In this document: piece after piece, positions 1 through 5,373 of the stretch
Layout of the letters: every line of letters starts with the position of its first letter
Numbering within the stretch: position 1 is the first letter of the stretch
Made by a program: the position numbers and the translations under genes
Notes under the pieces: generated by a model
What the model was told of the DNA's origin: nothing
Seen by the model: only the letters and a program-made list of their open reading frames with translations
The model's database searches: none
NCBI GenBank assembly: GCA_023419875.1
Contig: JAEZXM010000370.1
Span: 1-6,879, forward strand
DNA from: Pseudomonadota bacterium
GTDB lineage: Bacteria; Myxococcota; Myxococcia; Myxococcales; Anaeromyxobacteraceae
Length of the DNA stretch: 6,879 nt
Direction of reading: 5' to 3'

Positions 1-1397
1 GTTTCGTCCTGCGCCTCCGCCGGCTCCACCGCCGCGTGCGACGGCTGGTGCGACGGCTCGCGGACCGGTGGCGTGTGGCGCCGCGGCCCCCGGTGCTCGT
101 CCTCGCCCTCGGGATCAAGCGCCTGCCACGCCGCGAGCAGCTCGGCCCCGGCGCCGGTCGCGCGCACCGAGATCTCCAGCAGCGCGAGCGCGTCGTCGAA
201 GTAGGAGTGGTGCACCATCTTCCGCGCCCGCCGCCCTCGAGGCGGCTCGTGGAAGTGGCGCTGCGCGTGGAGCGCGAGCCGGACGCGCTCGGCCACGCGC
301 CGCGGGAGCCGCGAGGTGGACACGAGCGACGCGAGGAGCTCGTCCGCCTCGCGCCCGGCGCGCCCCTCGGTCCGCGGCTCGGAGGCCGGCTCCGCGCCGA
401 GGTGCATGACGAGGGCGGCGAGGAGCACCGCCTCGGAGATCTCCGCGCCGGACCGCACCAGCGCGTCGAGGGCGCCGAGGTGCGCGAAGAAGGAGCGGCG
501 GCCGACCTCGCTCCAGCCGTCGAGCGCCGCGCCGAGCGCCGGGAGGATGACGGGCAGCGCCCCGCAGGAGCGGAGGAGCTGGAAGGCGCGCGCCGCGCTC
601 CCGCAGCGGAGGATCTTGAACGTCTCCTCGAGCACCCGCGCCGGCGCGCAGCGGCCCAGCTCGCCCGCGTACCGGCGCATCGCCTCGAAGGTGTCCGGGG
701 CGATGGTGAAGCCGAGGCGCGACGCGAACCGCACCGCGCGCAGGCTCCGCACCGGGTCCTCGCGGATCCGGACCTCCGGGTCGCCGATCGTGTGGATCCG
801 GTGCGCCTCGAGGTCCGCGCGCCCGCCGACGTAGTCGATCACCTCGCCGGCGGCGATGTCGTAGAAGAGCCCGTTGACGGTGAAGTCGCGGCGGACCGCG
901 TCCTCCTCGGCGGTGCCGAACACGTTGTCGCGCGTGATGAGCAGGTCGCCCTCGGCGGCGTCCTCGCCCTCTCCCACGCCCACCGGGTTCTTCCGGAAGG
1001 TCGCGACCTCGATCACCTTCCCGCCTCGGAAGTAGACGTGGGCGAGCCGGAAGCGCCGGCCGATGAGGCGGCAGTTCCGGAAGATCGCCCGCACCTCGCC
1101 CGGGTGCGCGTCGGTGGCGACGTCGAAGTCCTTGGGCGTGTGCCCGAGCAGGAGGTCGCGGACGCAGCCGCCCACGAAGTACGCCTCGTGGCGCATGTGC
1201 CGCAGGCGGGCGATGACCTTCAGGGCCTCGGGATCGAGCCTCTCGACCGGGATCTCCGGCGGGTGAGACGGCGGGGGAGCCTCGGGGGGATCGAGCGCGA
1301 GCCCGGGCGGAGGGGCCGTACGGGGCGCGTCGTCTTCGGGGTCGTCGTGGGAGGTGCGGCGGTGACGAAGGGCTGCGGTTCGAGATCGTTCGTGCAT
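1..1397 (-). CDS. pcnB: Poly(A) polymerase PcnB (class II nucleotidyltransferase), 3' end outside window
   Basis: Template-independent RNA 3' polyadenylation enzyme, which marks transcripts for decay in the cytoplasm. The frame reads open from ATG at 1397 through the left edge, giving at least 465 residues. Visible in order: a proline-rich N-terminal extension (about 1-48); the nucleotidyltransferase head with VGGCVRDLLLG (75-85) and the metal-binding pair D90/D92 in KDFDV; FRNCRLIGRRFRLAH (106-120), highly characteristic of PcnB; RRDFTVN (169-175); and IREDPVRSLRAVRFASRLG (211-229) entering the RNA-binding domain. The visible C-terminus becomes low-complexity and rich in His, Pro and Glu. 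CCA-adding enzymes are relatives, but the extended match to Escherichia coli PcnB, recalled from memory, favours poly(A) polymerase. No Shine-Dalgarno precedes the ATG. An in-frame GTG at 1505 lies upstream of the predicted -10, so it is not used. An antisense open frame of about 540 codons and a shifted minus-strand frame over this gene are composition shadows. Confidence 0.93.
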   Translation of the reverse strand, partial: MHERSRTAALRHRRTSHDDPEDDAPRTAPPPGLALDPPEAPPPSHPPEIPVERLDPEALKVIARLRHMRHEAYFVGGCVRDLLLGHTPKDFDVATDAHPGEVRAIFRNCRLIGRRFRLAHVYFRGGKVIEVATFRKNPVGVGEGEDAAEGDLLITRDNVFGTAEEDAVRRDFTVNGLFYDIAAGEVIDYVGGRADLEAHRIHTIGDPEVRIREDPVRSLRAVRFASRLGFTIAPDTFEAMRRYAGELGRCAPARVLEETFKILRCGSAARAFQLLRSCGALPVILPALGAALDGWSEVGRRSFFAHLGALDALVRSGAEISEAVLLAALVMHLGAEPASEPRTEGRAGREADELLASLVSTSRLPRRVAERVRLALHAQRHFHEPPRGRRARKMVHHSYFDDALALLEISVRATGAGAELLAAWQALDPEGEDEHRGPRRHTPPVREPSHQPSHAAVEPAEAQDE

Positions 1398-1425
1398 GCG
1401 GTCGCCGGATCGGGGGGCGCCCTGG

Positions 1426-1442
1426 ACGGGAGGGATTCCCGT
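1426..1442 (-). repeat. Perfect 6-bp inverted repeat in the pcnB leader
   Basis: ACGGGA (1426-1431) and TCCCGT (1437-1442) are perfectly complementary around a 5-base loop. The hairpin would form in the untranslated leader of pcnB, about 30 bases before the ATG. There is no following T-run, so it does not look like an intrinsic terminator. A short stem like this can occur by chance in GC-rich DNA. Confidence 0.3.
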
Positions 1443-1485
1443 GCAACGGAGCGCGCCTACACCGTCGAGCTCGTCCTCGTGCGCC

Positions 1486-1514
1486 TTTTTAGCGATTGCG
1501 CGCACTTACGTCAA
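1486..1514 (-). promoter_or_regulatory. Sigma-70-type promoter for pcnB overlapping the rnhB stop codon
   Basis: On the minus strand, TTGACG (1514-1509, 5 of 6 consensus bases) is separated by exactly 17 bases from TAAAAA (1491-1486, 4 of 6). Transcription would start near 1479, leaving a leader of about 80 bases before the pcnB ATG. The -35 element contains the rnhB TGA (1513-1511). The A-run is conspicuous in a region this GC-rich. Activity is inferred from the match only. Confidence 0.6.
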
Positions 1515-2365
1515 TTCTCGGGATCGACCTCCTCGTTCGCCAGCTCCCCGAACAGCTCGGCCTGCACGGGCTCGAGCCCCAGCGCCTGGCGCACCGGGGC
1601 GAACGAGCGCCGGTGGATGGCGCAGGCGCCCAGGCGCTCGAGCGCCTCGAAGTGCTCCGGGGTGGGGTAGCCCTTGTGGCGCGAGAATCCGTACCCGGGG
1701 TGCGCCTCGTCGAGCGAGCACATGAGCGCGTCGCGGGCGGTCTTGGCGAGGATGGAGGCCGCCGCGATCGTGAGCGAGAGCGCGTCGCCGTGGACGATGG
1801 GCGTGTGCGGGATCCCGAGCTGCGGGAGCTTGCGGGCGTCGACGAGCACGTGCTCGGGCCGGACGGAGAGGCCGCGGACCGCGCGGAGGAGGGCGAGGAT
1901 CCCGGCGTGGTAGATGTTGAGCGAGTCGATCTCCTCGACCTCCGCCCGCGCCGTCGCCCAGCAGATCGCGTTCGCCTTGATGTCCTCGGCCAGGCGCTCG
2001 CGCTCGGCGCGGTCGAGCTGCTTCGAGTCGTCGATCCCCCGCGGACGGTAGCCGTGCGGGAGGATGCACGCCCCCGCCACCACCGGACCGGCGAGCGGCG
2101 CCATGCCCGCCTCGTCCACGCCGGCGACGTGGACCATCCCGGCCCCCCAGAGCGCCGTCTCGTGCCGGAGGAGGTTCCGGAGGCGCTGCCCCTCCGCCCG
2201 GTTCTCGTGCCGCCGCAGGAGGACCAGGCGCAGCACCTCCCGCGCGCCCGCCCGCGGGTCCGCGGCGAGCGCCGCCTCGCAGTCCTCCGAGAGCGGATGG
2301 CACTTCTCGACGAGCCGCACCCGGAGCTCGGCGACCGAGAGGCGGGCGAGGTCGGCGGGGGTCAC
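1511..2365 (-). CDS. rnhB: Ribonuclease HII with N-terminal extension and altered GRG motif
   Basis: Cytoplasmic endonuclease that removes ribonucleotides embedded in duplex DNA, starting ribonucleotide excision repair. The protein has 284 residues. The DEDD catalytic set is complete: D84 and E85 in GVDEAG, D176 in VLVDA, and D194 in VHGD; the 18-residue D176-D194 spacing equals that between E. coli D108 and D126. Also visible are DDSKQL (112-117), AAASILAKTARD (201-212), HKGYPTPEH (230-238) and HRRSFAPV (251-258). The conserved GRG after DEA is replaced by G87-M88-A89. About 78 residues precede the catalytic core and resemble the N-terminal extension of Bacillus-type RNase HII (shared DPR, leucine-rich helix). 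The start is GTG at 2365: no Shine-Dalgarno is present, but TAGACT lies 6 bases upstream, suggesting a leaderless message. pcnB follows in the same direction. Confidence 0.95.
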   Translation of the reverse strand: MTPADLARLSVAELRVRLVEKCHPLSEDCEAALAADPRAGAREVLRLVLLRRHENRAEGQRLRNLLRHETALWGAGMVHVAGVDEAGMAPLAGPVVAGACILPHGYRPRGIDDSKQLDRAERERLAEDIKANAICWATARAEVEEIDSLNIYHAGILALLRAVRGLSVRPEHVLVDARKLPQLGIPHTPIVHGDALSLTIAAASILAKTARDALMCSLDEAHPGYGFSRHKGYPTPEHFEALERLGACAIHRRSFAPVRQALGLEPVQAELFGELANEEVDPEN

Positions 2366-2371
2366 GAGGCA

Positions 2372-2400
2372 AGTCTACGACGGCGATGATCGGGGCCCAA
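2372..2400 (-). promoter_or_regulatory. Predicted leaderless promoter of rnhB
   Basis: On the minus strand, TAGACT (2377-2372) ends 6 bases before the GTG start codon of rnhB. TTGGGC (2400-2395) lies 17 bases upstream of it as a weak -35 (3 of 6). With a usual 6 to 7 base distance from the -10 to the transcript start, the first transcribed base would be the start codon itself. No Shine-Dalgarno is present, which agrees. The same TAGNNT-N6-start arrangement recurs at 4467 and 4608. Confidence 0.5.
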
Positions 2401-2415
2401 GCGGTGGTCCACGCG

Positions 2416-2432
2416 ACCGCCGCCGCGGCGGT
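2416..2432. repeat. GC palindrome 1 between rnhB and the aldo/keto reductase
   Basis: ACCGCCGC and GCGGCGGT form an 8-base perfect inverted repeat around a single central C. It lies in the 131-base divergent intergenic region, upstream of both predicted promoters. It could be an operator half-site pair or a hairpin, or simply a by-product of high GC. No T-run follows on either strand. Confidence 0.35.
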
Positions 2433-2439
2433 CCTCGCG

Positions 2440-2457
2440 CGCGCCCTCCCGGGCGCG
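2440..2457. repeat. GC palindrome 2 abutting the reductase -10 element
   Basis: CGCGCCC (2440-2446) and GGGCGCG (2451-2457) are a perfect 7-base inverted repeat with a TCCC loop. It ends directly at the TAGGTT hexamer (2458-2463), so it occupies the -35/-10 spacer of the reductase promoter, a common position for repressor operators. Function is inferred from position only. Confidence 0.35.
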
Positions 2458-2463
2458 TAGGTT
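2458..2463 (+). promoter_or_regulatory. Candidate -10 element of the aldo/keto reductase gene
   Basis: TAGGTT matches the TAGNNT form seen at other genes here. Unlike those, it lies 33 bases before its ATG, leaving a leader of roughly 26 bases that contains a clear Shine-Dalgarno. No good -35 is visible at 16 to 18 bases upstream, where palindrome 2 lies instead. Confidence 0.35.
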
Positions 2464-2483
2464 CCCGGCATCTCGACGACGGA

Positions 2484-2489
2484 AAGGAG
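2484..2489 (+). promoter_or_regulatory. Strong Shine-Dalgarno of the aldo/keto reductase
   Basis: AAGGAG with 7 bases to the ATG at 2497. This fixes the start and shows that this genome uses canonical ribosome binding sites, in contrast to the SD-less starts at 2365, 4460 and 4620. Confidence 0.8.
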
Positions 2490-2496
2490 CACGCAG

Positions 2497-3492
2497 ATGA
2501 AGAGGACGTGGGAACGAGCGGGGTTCGAGACGAGCGCCCTGGGCCTCGGGTGCTGGGCGATCGCGGGCAAGTGGACCGACCCGAGCGCGAGCTGGGAGTG
2601 GAACGGGACCAATGACGAGGAGTCGATCCGGGCGGTCCGCGCCGGCATCGACCACGGGATCACCCTCCTCGACACCGCCGACATCTACGGCGCCGGGCAC
2701 AGCGAGCTCGTCGTGGGCAAGGCAATCCGCGGCATCCGCGACCGCGTGGTCCTGGCCACCAAGTTCGGCCACCGGTTCGACGAGGAGAAGCACCGGAACC
2801 TCGGCGTCACGGACGCCAGCCCGGCGTACGTCCGCAGCGCCGTGGAGGGGAGCCTCCGGCGCCTGGGAACGGACCGGATCGACGTCTACCAGCTCCACAT
2901 CTGGGAGCACCCGCCGGAGAAGGCGGGCGAGGTGGTCGAGGTGCTCGAGGGGCTGGTGCGCGAGGGGAAGATCCGCACCTACGGCTGGTCCACCGACGTG
3001 AAGGCCGGGGTCGAGGCTTTCGCCCAGGGTGAACACTGCGGGGCCGCGCAGATCCTGGCCAACGTGTTCGAGTCGAACGACCGGCTCATCGCCTTCGGCG
3101 AGAGCAAGGGCCTCGCGCTCCTCTGCCGCAGCCCGCTCGCCATGGGCCTCCTCAGCGGCAAGTACACGAAGGAGGCGCCGCGGCTCCCGCAGGGAGACGT
3201 GCGGACCAGCAACTGGGAGTGGCTCTCCTGGTTCAAGGACGGACGGGCGAACCCGAACTACGCCGCCCGCCTCGAGGCCGCGCGCGAGATCCTGACGAGC
3301 GGCGGCCGGAGCCTGGTGCAGGGCGCGCTGGCGTGGCTCTGGGCGAAGAGCCCGAACCTCGTCCCCATCCCCGGCTTCAAGACCGAGGCGCAGGCGGTGG
3401 AGAACGCGAAGGCGATGGAGAAGGGGCCGCTCACCCGGGAGCAGATGAAGCAGGTCGCGGAGCTGGTGGCGTACGAGGATCGCGCGCAGTAG
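2497..3492 (+). CDS. Aldo/keto reductase
   Basis: NAD(P)H-dependent oxidoreductase of the aldo/keto reductase superfamily, (beta/alpha)8 barrel, predicted cytoplasmic; the substrate cannot be read from the sequence. The 331-residue length is normal for the bacterial general-stress/Tas-like branch. The catalytic tetrad is present: D59 in LLDTADIYG, Y64, K89 in ATKFGH, and H134 in YQLHIWE. The family pattern GLGCWAIAG (16-24), TYGWST (161-166), and the cofactor-binding segment PGFKTEAQAVENA (292-304) are all recognisable; K295 sits where family members contact the NADPH phosphate. The start is set by a strong Shine-Dalgarno at 2484-2489. The gene stands alone: rnhB diverges from it upstream, and the downstream gene converges with only 5 bases between the stop codons, so the 3' ends of the two transcripts probably overlap. 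Confidence 0.93.
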   Translation: MKRTWERAGFETSALGLGCWAIAGKWTDPSASWEWNGTNDEESIRAVRAGIDHGITLLDTADIYGAGHSELVVGKAIRGIRDRVVLATKFGHRFDEEKHRNLGVTDASPAYVRSAVEGSLRRLGTDRIDVYQLHIWEHPPEKAGEVVEVLEGLVREGKIRTYGWSTDVKAGVEAFAQGEHCGAAQILANVFESNDRLIAFGESKGLALLCRSPLAMGLLSGKYTKEAPRLPQGDVRTSNWEWLSWFKDGRANPNYAARLEAAREILTSGGRSLVQGALAWLWAKSPNLVPIPGFKTEAQAVENAKAMEKGPLTREQMKQVAELVAYEDRAQ

Positions 3493-3497
3493 CGGCG

Positions 3498-4460
3498 CTA
3501 TCGCCCCGGCTGCAGGGCCGTCGCCAGGCTCGGGTGGAGCTCGCACTCGCGGACGTCGAGCCAGGCCTCCCGGCCATCGGCGAGGATCCAGAACATGCCC
3601 TTGCCGCCGCCCCATGTCCTCCCGGGGCCGCACTCGTCCCAGCCCCAGCTCAGATGGACCTGGAAGTTCACTCGCCCGTTCCGGAACTGGTGCGTGGGAA
3701 TGATCCAGTAGGCGCCGAAGTCGTCGATCCCGTCGGGGGCGACCGTAGGTGGATGGGTGTTGACGTCCACGGCGCTGGGCAGCGTCCGGCGAAGCTCCTC
3801 GCCTTCGTTGAACGTCACCCACGTATACAGGCCGACGGAGCCGTACCGCTTGTCGGGCCGGCGGTAGTGAAGGATGAAGGTGGACTCGGTCGGGGGAGGG
3901 CTGGGCTTGAGCTCTCGGGCCGACCGCCGGGTCCGCTTCGAAGGCGCAGGCGACGCAGGTGGCGCGGTCCCGTGCTCCTCCGGCCGAGGGCGCACGTCCG
4001 GCTGGGCGACGGGCTCGGCGGGCGGCACGGTAGAGACCAGCTCCTTCATTGCGGAGGGCAGCGCGGCCATGATGACGCTCTGTGTCCCGCGCAGGAACCG
4101 GCGATGGACGACTGCCAGCACGCGGAGCGGCCGGACTGCCAGGGCCCGGAGACGGAGCAGGAGCGCCTGGCCATCCCAGTCCACCTCCGCCACGATCAAC
4201 CAATCTGCGCCCGCCGATCCCGCAGCCTCGCCGAGGCACAGATCGGTCCGGCACCTCAGCACCTTCTCCTGCTCCTCGGGCGTCAGCGACACCGCCATGT
4301 CCCGGTACGCGAAGGCAGCGATGCCCTGCCGACGGCCCTCGGCAGCGAGCGCGTCCGTCAGGAACTGCGCGCTCCGCGGGGAGATCGCCTCACCGGGGAC
4401 GATCGGCATCACCACGGCGCGTGGTGCCGTCAGGGCGAGGGCGAGCGACAGCGCGATCAC
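3498..4460 (-). CDS. Secreted two-domain protein: TolB/FlgO-like N-domain, proline-rich linker, PUD/CBM41-like C-domain
   Basis: Predicted exported protein of 320 residues with no recognised name. A short signal peptide is visible (about 1-15, MIALSLALALTAPRA, lacking the usual basic N-end). Residues 16-135 resemble the TolB-N/FlgO-like domain common in deltaproteobacterial lipoproteins, with the typical CRTDLCLGEAAGSAGADWLIV segment beginning at C70. There is no lipobox cysteine. Residues 145-192 are a Pro/Ala/Arg-rich linker. Residues 195-310 contain ILHYRRPDKRYGSVGLYTW, FGAYWIIP (248-255), VNFQVHLSWGWDE and GREAWLDVRE (296-305). This pattern resembles the pullulanase-associated PUD (CBM41-like) alpha-glucan-binding domain, so polysaccharide binding at the envelope is possible. 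C277 and C306 could form a disulfide. The GTG start lacks a Shine-Dalgarno but has TGC-TAGAGT 6 bases upstream. Codon use is less GC3-biased than in neighbours (CTT, TAT, CCA, CCT, ACA appear). Domain calls are from memory of the families. Confidence 0.75.
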   Translation of the reverse strand: MIALSLALALTAPRAVVMPIVPGEAISPRSAQFLTDALAAEGRRQGIAAFAYRDMAVSLTPEEQEKVLRCRTDLCLGEAAGSAGADWLIVAEVDWDGQALLLRLRALAVRPLRVLAVVHRRFLRGTQSVIMAALPSAMKELVSTVPPAEPVAQPDVRPRPEEHGTAPPASPAPSKRTRRSARELKPSPPPTESTFILHYRRPDKRYGSVGLYTWVTFNEGEELRRTLPSAVDVNTHPPTVAPDGIDDFGAYWIIPTHQFRNGRVNFQVHLSWGWDECGPGRTWGGGKGMFWILADGREAWLDVRECELHPSLATALQPGR

Positions 4461-4466
4461 TGCGAG

Positions 4467-4475
4467 ACTCTAGCA
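4467..4475 (-). promoter_or_regulatory. Extended -10 of the secreted-protein gene, leaderless geometry
   Basis: On the minus strand, TGC plus TAGAGT forms an extended -10 (TGN-TANNNT), and its last base is 6 bases before the GTG at 4460. There is no recognisable -35 and no Shine-Dalgarno. The divergent region 4461-4619 (159 bases) otherwise shows only this element and the mirror one at 4608; I saw no convincing longer repeat in it. Confidence 0.5.
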
Positions 4476-4607
4476 CCGCTCGCGACCCAGCCCCCGCGCA
4501 CCATCCCGCGATCCGAGCATCGGGCACATCAGCGTGGGCTCTGCGGGGCTCGTCGATACCCGTCCGGCATTCGTCGGGAACCGCGGGCGTCCCGCTCCGC
4601 CCTCGCC

Positions 4608-4613
4608 TAGTCT
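4608..4613 (+). promoter_or_regulatory. -10 element of the LiaF-like operon, leaderless geometry
   Basis: TAGTCT is followed by exactly 6 bases and then the ATG at 4620. No Shine-Dalgarno precedes the ATG. No TTG-type -35 is visible 16 to 18 bases upstream, so the promoter may need an activator or an alternative sigma factor. It would drive the three-gene signalling operon. Confidence 0.45.
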
Positions 4614-4619
4614 GCCCGC

Positions 4620-5363
4620 ATGGAACGCGACCACCGACACCACCATCGTCACGGCTCCCACCACCACCACGGCTGCGGCGGGGCCACCGTGGGGCTGGTG
4701 GTGATCGCCTGGGGCACCCTCCTCCTCCTCCGCGGGCTCGGCCTCGTCTCCCCGGAGCTGCGGGCGCTCGACTTCTGGCCCCTCATCCTCGTGGGGTTCG
4801 GCCTCTCCGCCGCGTTCGGCGGGCGGAGGCTGGGCTCGCGGCTGTTGGGGCTCGTGGCCGCGGCCTTCGGCGTGGCGCTGCTGGGCGAGAAGCTCGGCTG
4901 GGTCACGGCCGGTGTGGCCCAGCTCTGGCCGGTGCTCATCGTCGTGGCGGGCATCGCGCTCGTCTGGAACGGCCTCACGCGCCGTCGCCGCCCGGCCATC
5001 ATGTCGGCAGGCGAGGAGGTCTCGGCGGACGAGATCCGGCGAACGGTCACCATGGGCGAGCTCTCGCTCGCCGTGGACTCTCAGCAGTTCAAGGGTGGGA
5101 GCGTCGGTGCGACCATGGGCGAGATCAGGCTCGACCTCCGGCGGGCGGCCATCCCCGGCGACGAGGTCGTGCTCGACCTCAAGCTGCTCATGAGCAGCGT
5201 CGAGCTGTACGTGCCGAGCAGCTGGCGGGTGGTGAACGACCTCTCGCCGATGATGGCGGAGGTCGAGGACAGGACCGAGCCCCGGCCCGACGGCGCCGGC
5301 GTGCAGAAGCGCCTCGTCCTCCGCGGAACCGCCACCATGGCGGCGGTGACCGTCCGGAACTGA
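4620..5363 (+). CDS. LiaF-like four-helix membrane protein with His-rich N-terminus
   Basis: Membrane protein of 247 residues resembling LiaF/DUF5668 proteins, which in Firmicutes inhibit the envelope-stress kinase LiaS until cell-wall antibiotics act. The N-terminus is strikingly histidine-rich: nine His among residues 5-17, followed by C19. Four hydrophobic segments follow (about 22-41, 52-66, 73-89, 101-117), two of which carry the repeated WP-hydrophobic signature (FWPLILVGFGL and LWPVLIVVAGIAL) typical of the family. After a basic RRRR stop-transfer, residues 136-247 match the LiaF C-terminal beta-helix domain, with repeated TMGELSL and TMGEIRLDL rungs and VELYVPSSWRV. It is first in an operon, 10 bases ahead of a LytS-type kinase, so it probably senses or gates that kinase. 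The ATG start is preceded by TAGTCT and no Shine-Dalgarno. Family identity is strong; the inhibitory role here is inferred. Confidence 0.88.
   Translation: MERDHRHHHRHGSHHHHGCGGATVGLVVIAWGTLLLLRGLGLVSPELRALDFWPLILVGFGLSAAFGGRRLGSRLLGLVAAAFGVALLGEKLGWVTAGVAQLWPVLIVVAGIALVWNGLTRRRRPAIMSAGEEVSADEIRRTVTMGELSLAVDSQQFKGGSVGATMGEIRLDLRRAAIPGDEVVLDLKLLMSSVELYVPSSWRVVNDLSPMMAEVEDRTEPRPDGAGVQKRLVLRGTATMAAVTVRN
5049..5123 (+). repeat. Short direct repeat encoding beta-helix rungs of the LiaF-like protein
   Basis: ACCATGGGCGAG occurs identically at 5049-5060 and 5112-5123, in the same reading frame, encoding TMGE twice (144-147 and 165-168). The repeat reflects stacked rungs of the predicted C-terminal beta-helix and not a mobile or regulatory repeat. 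Confidence 0.5.
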
Positions 5364-5373
5364 GCGTGGGAGC

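Noticed and set aside
115..1446. Minus-strand frame of 443 codons over pcnB
   Set aside because: It is shifted one frame from the real gene and encodes Arg/Pro/Ala-rich low-complexity sequence; the PcnB motifs are in the other frame, starting at 1397.
1397..1505. GTG at 1505 as an upstream start of pcnB
   Set aside because: It lies upstream of the predicted -10 (1491-1486), so the transcript would not contain it; the ATG at 1397 begins the family-like N-terminal region.
36..1670. Long plus-strand open frame of 544 codons opposite pcnB
   Set aside because: It is antisense to an unmistakable poly(A) polymerase, its translation is Arg/Ala/Glu-rich with no domain motif, and long antisense frames are expected in GC-rich genes.
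3494..3505. GGCG-CTAT-CGCC as a bidirectional terminator
   Set aside because: The stem has only four pairs, cannot be extended and has no T-run on either side.
2362..4254. Minus-strand 630-codon frame spanning the reductase and secreted-protein genes
   Set aside because: It is antisense to the aldo/keto reductase with its complete catalytic tetrad and out of frame with the secreted-protein gene; no recognisable motif.
3219..4610. Plus-strand 463-codon frame
   Set aside because: It runs out of frame through the reductase 3' end and antisense to the secreted protein; composition-driven shadow.
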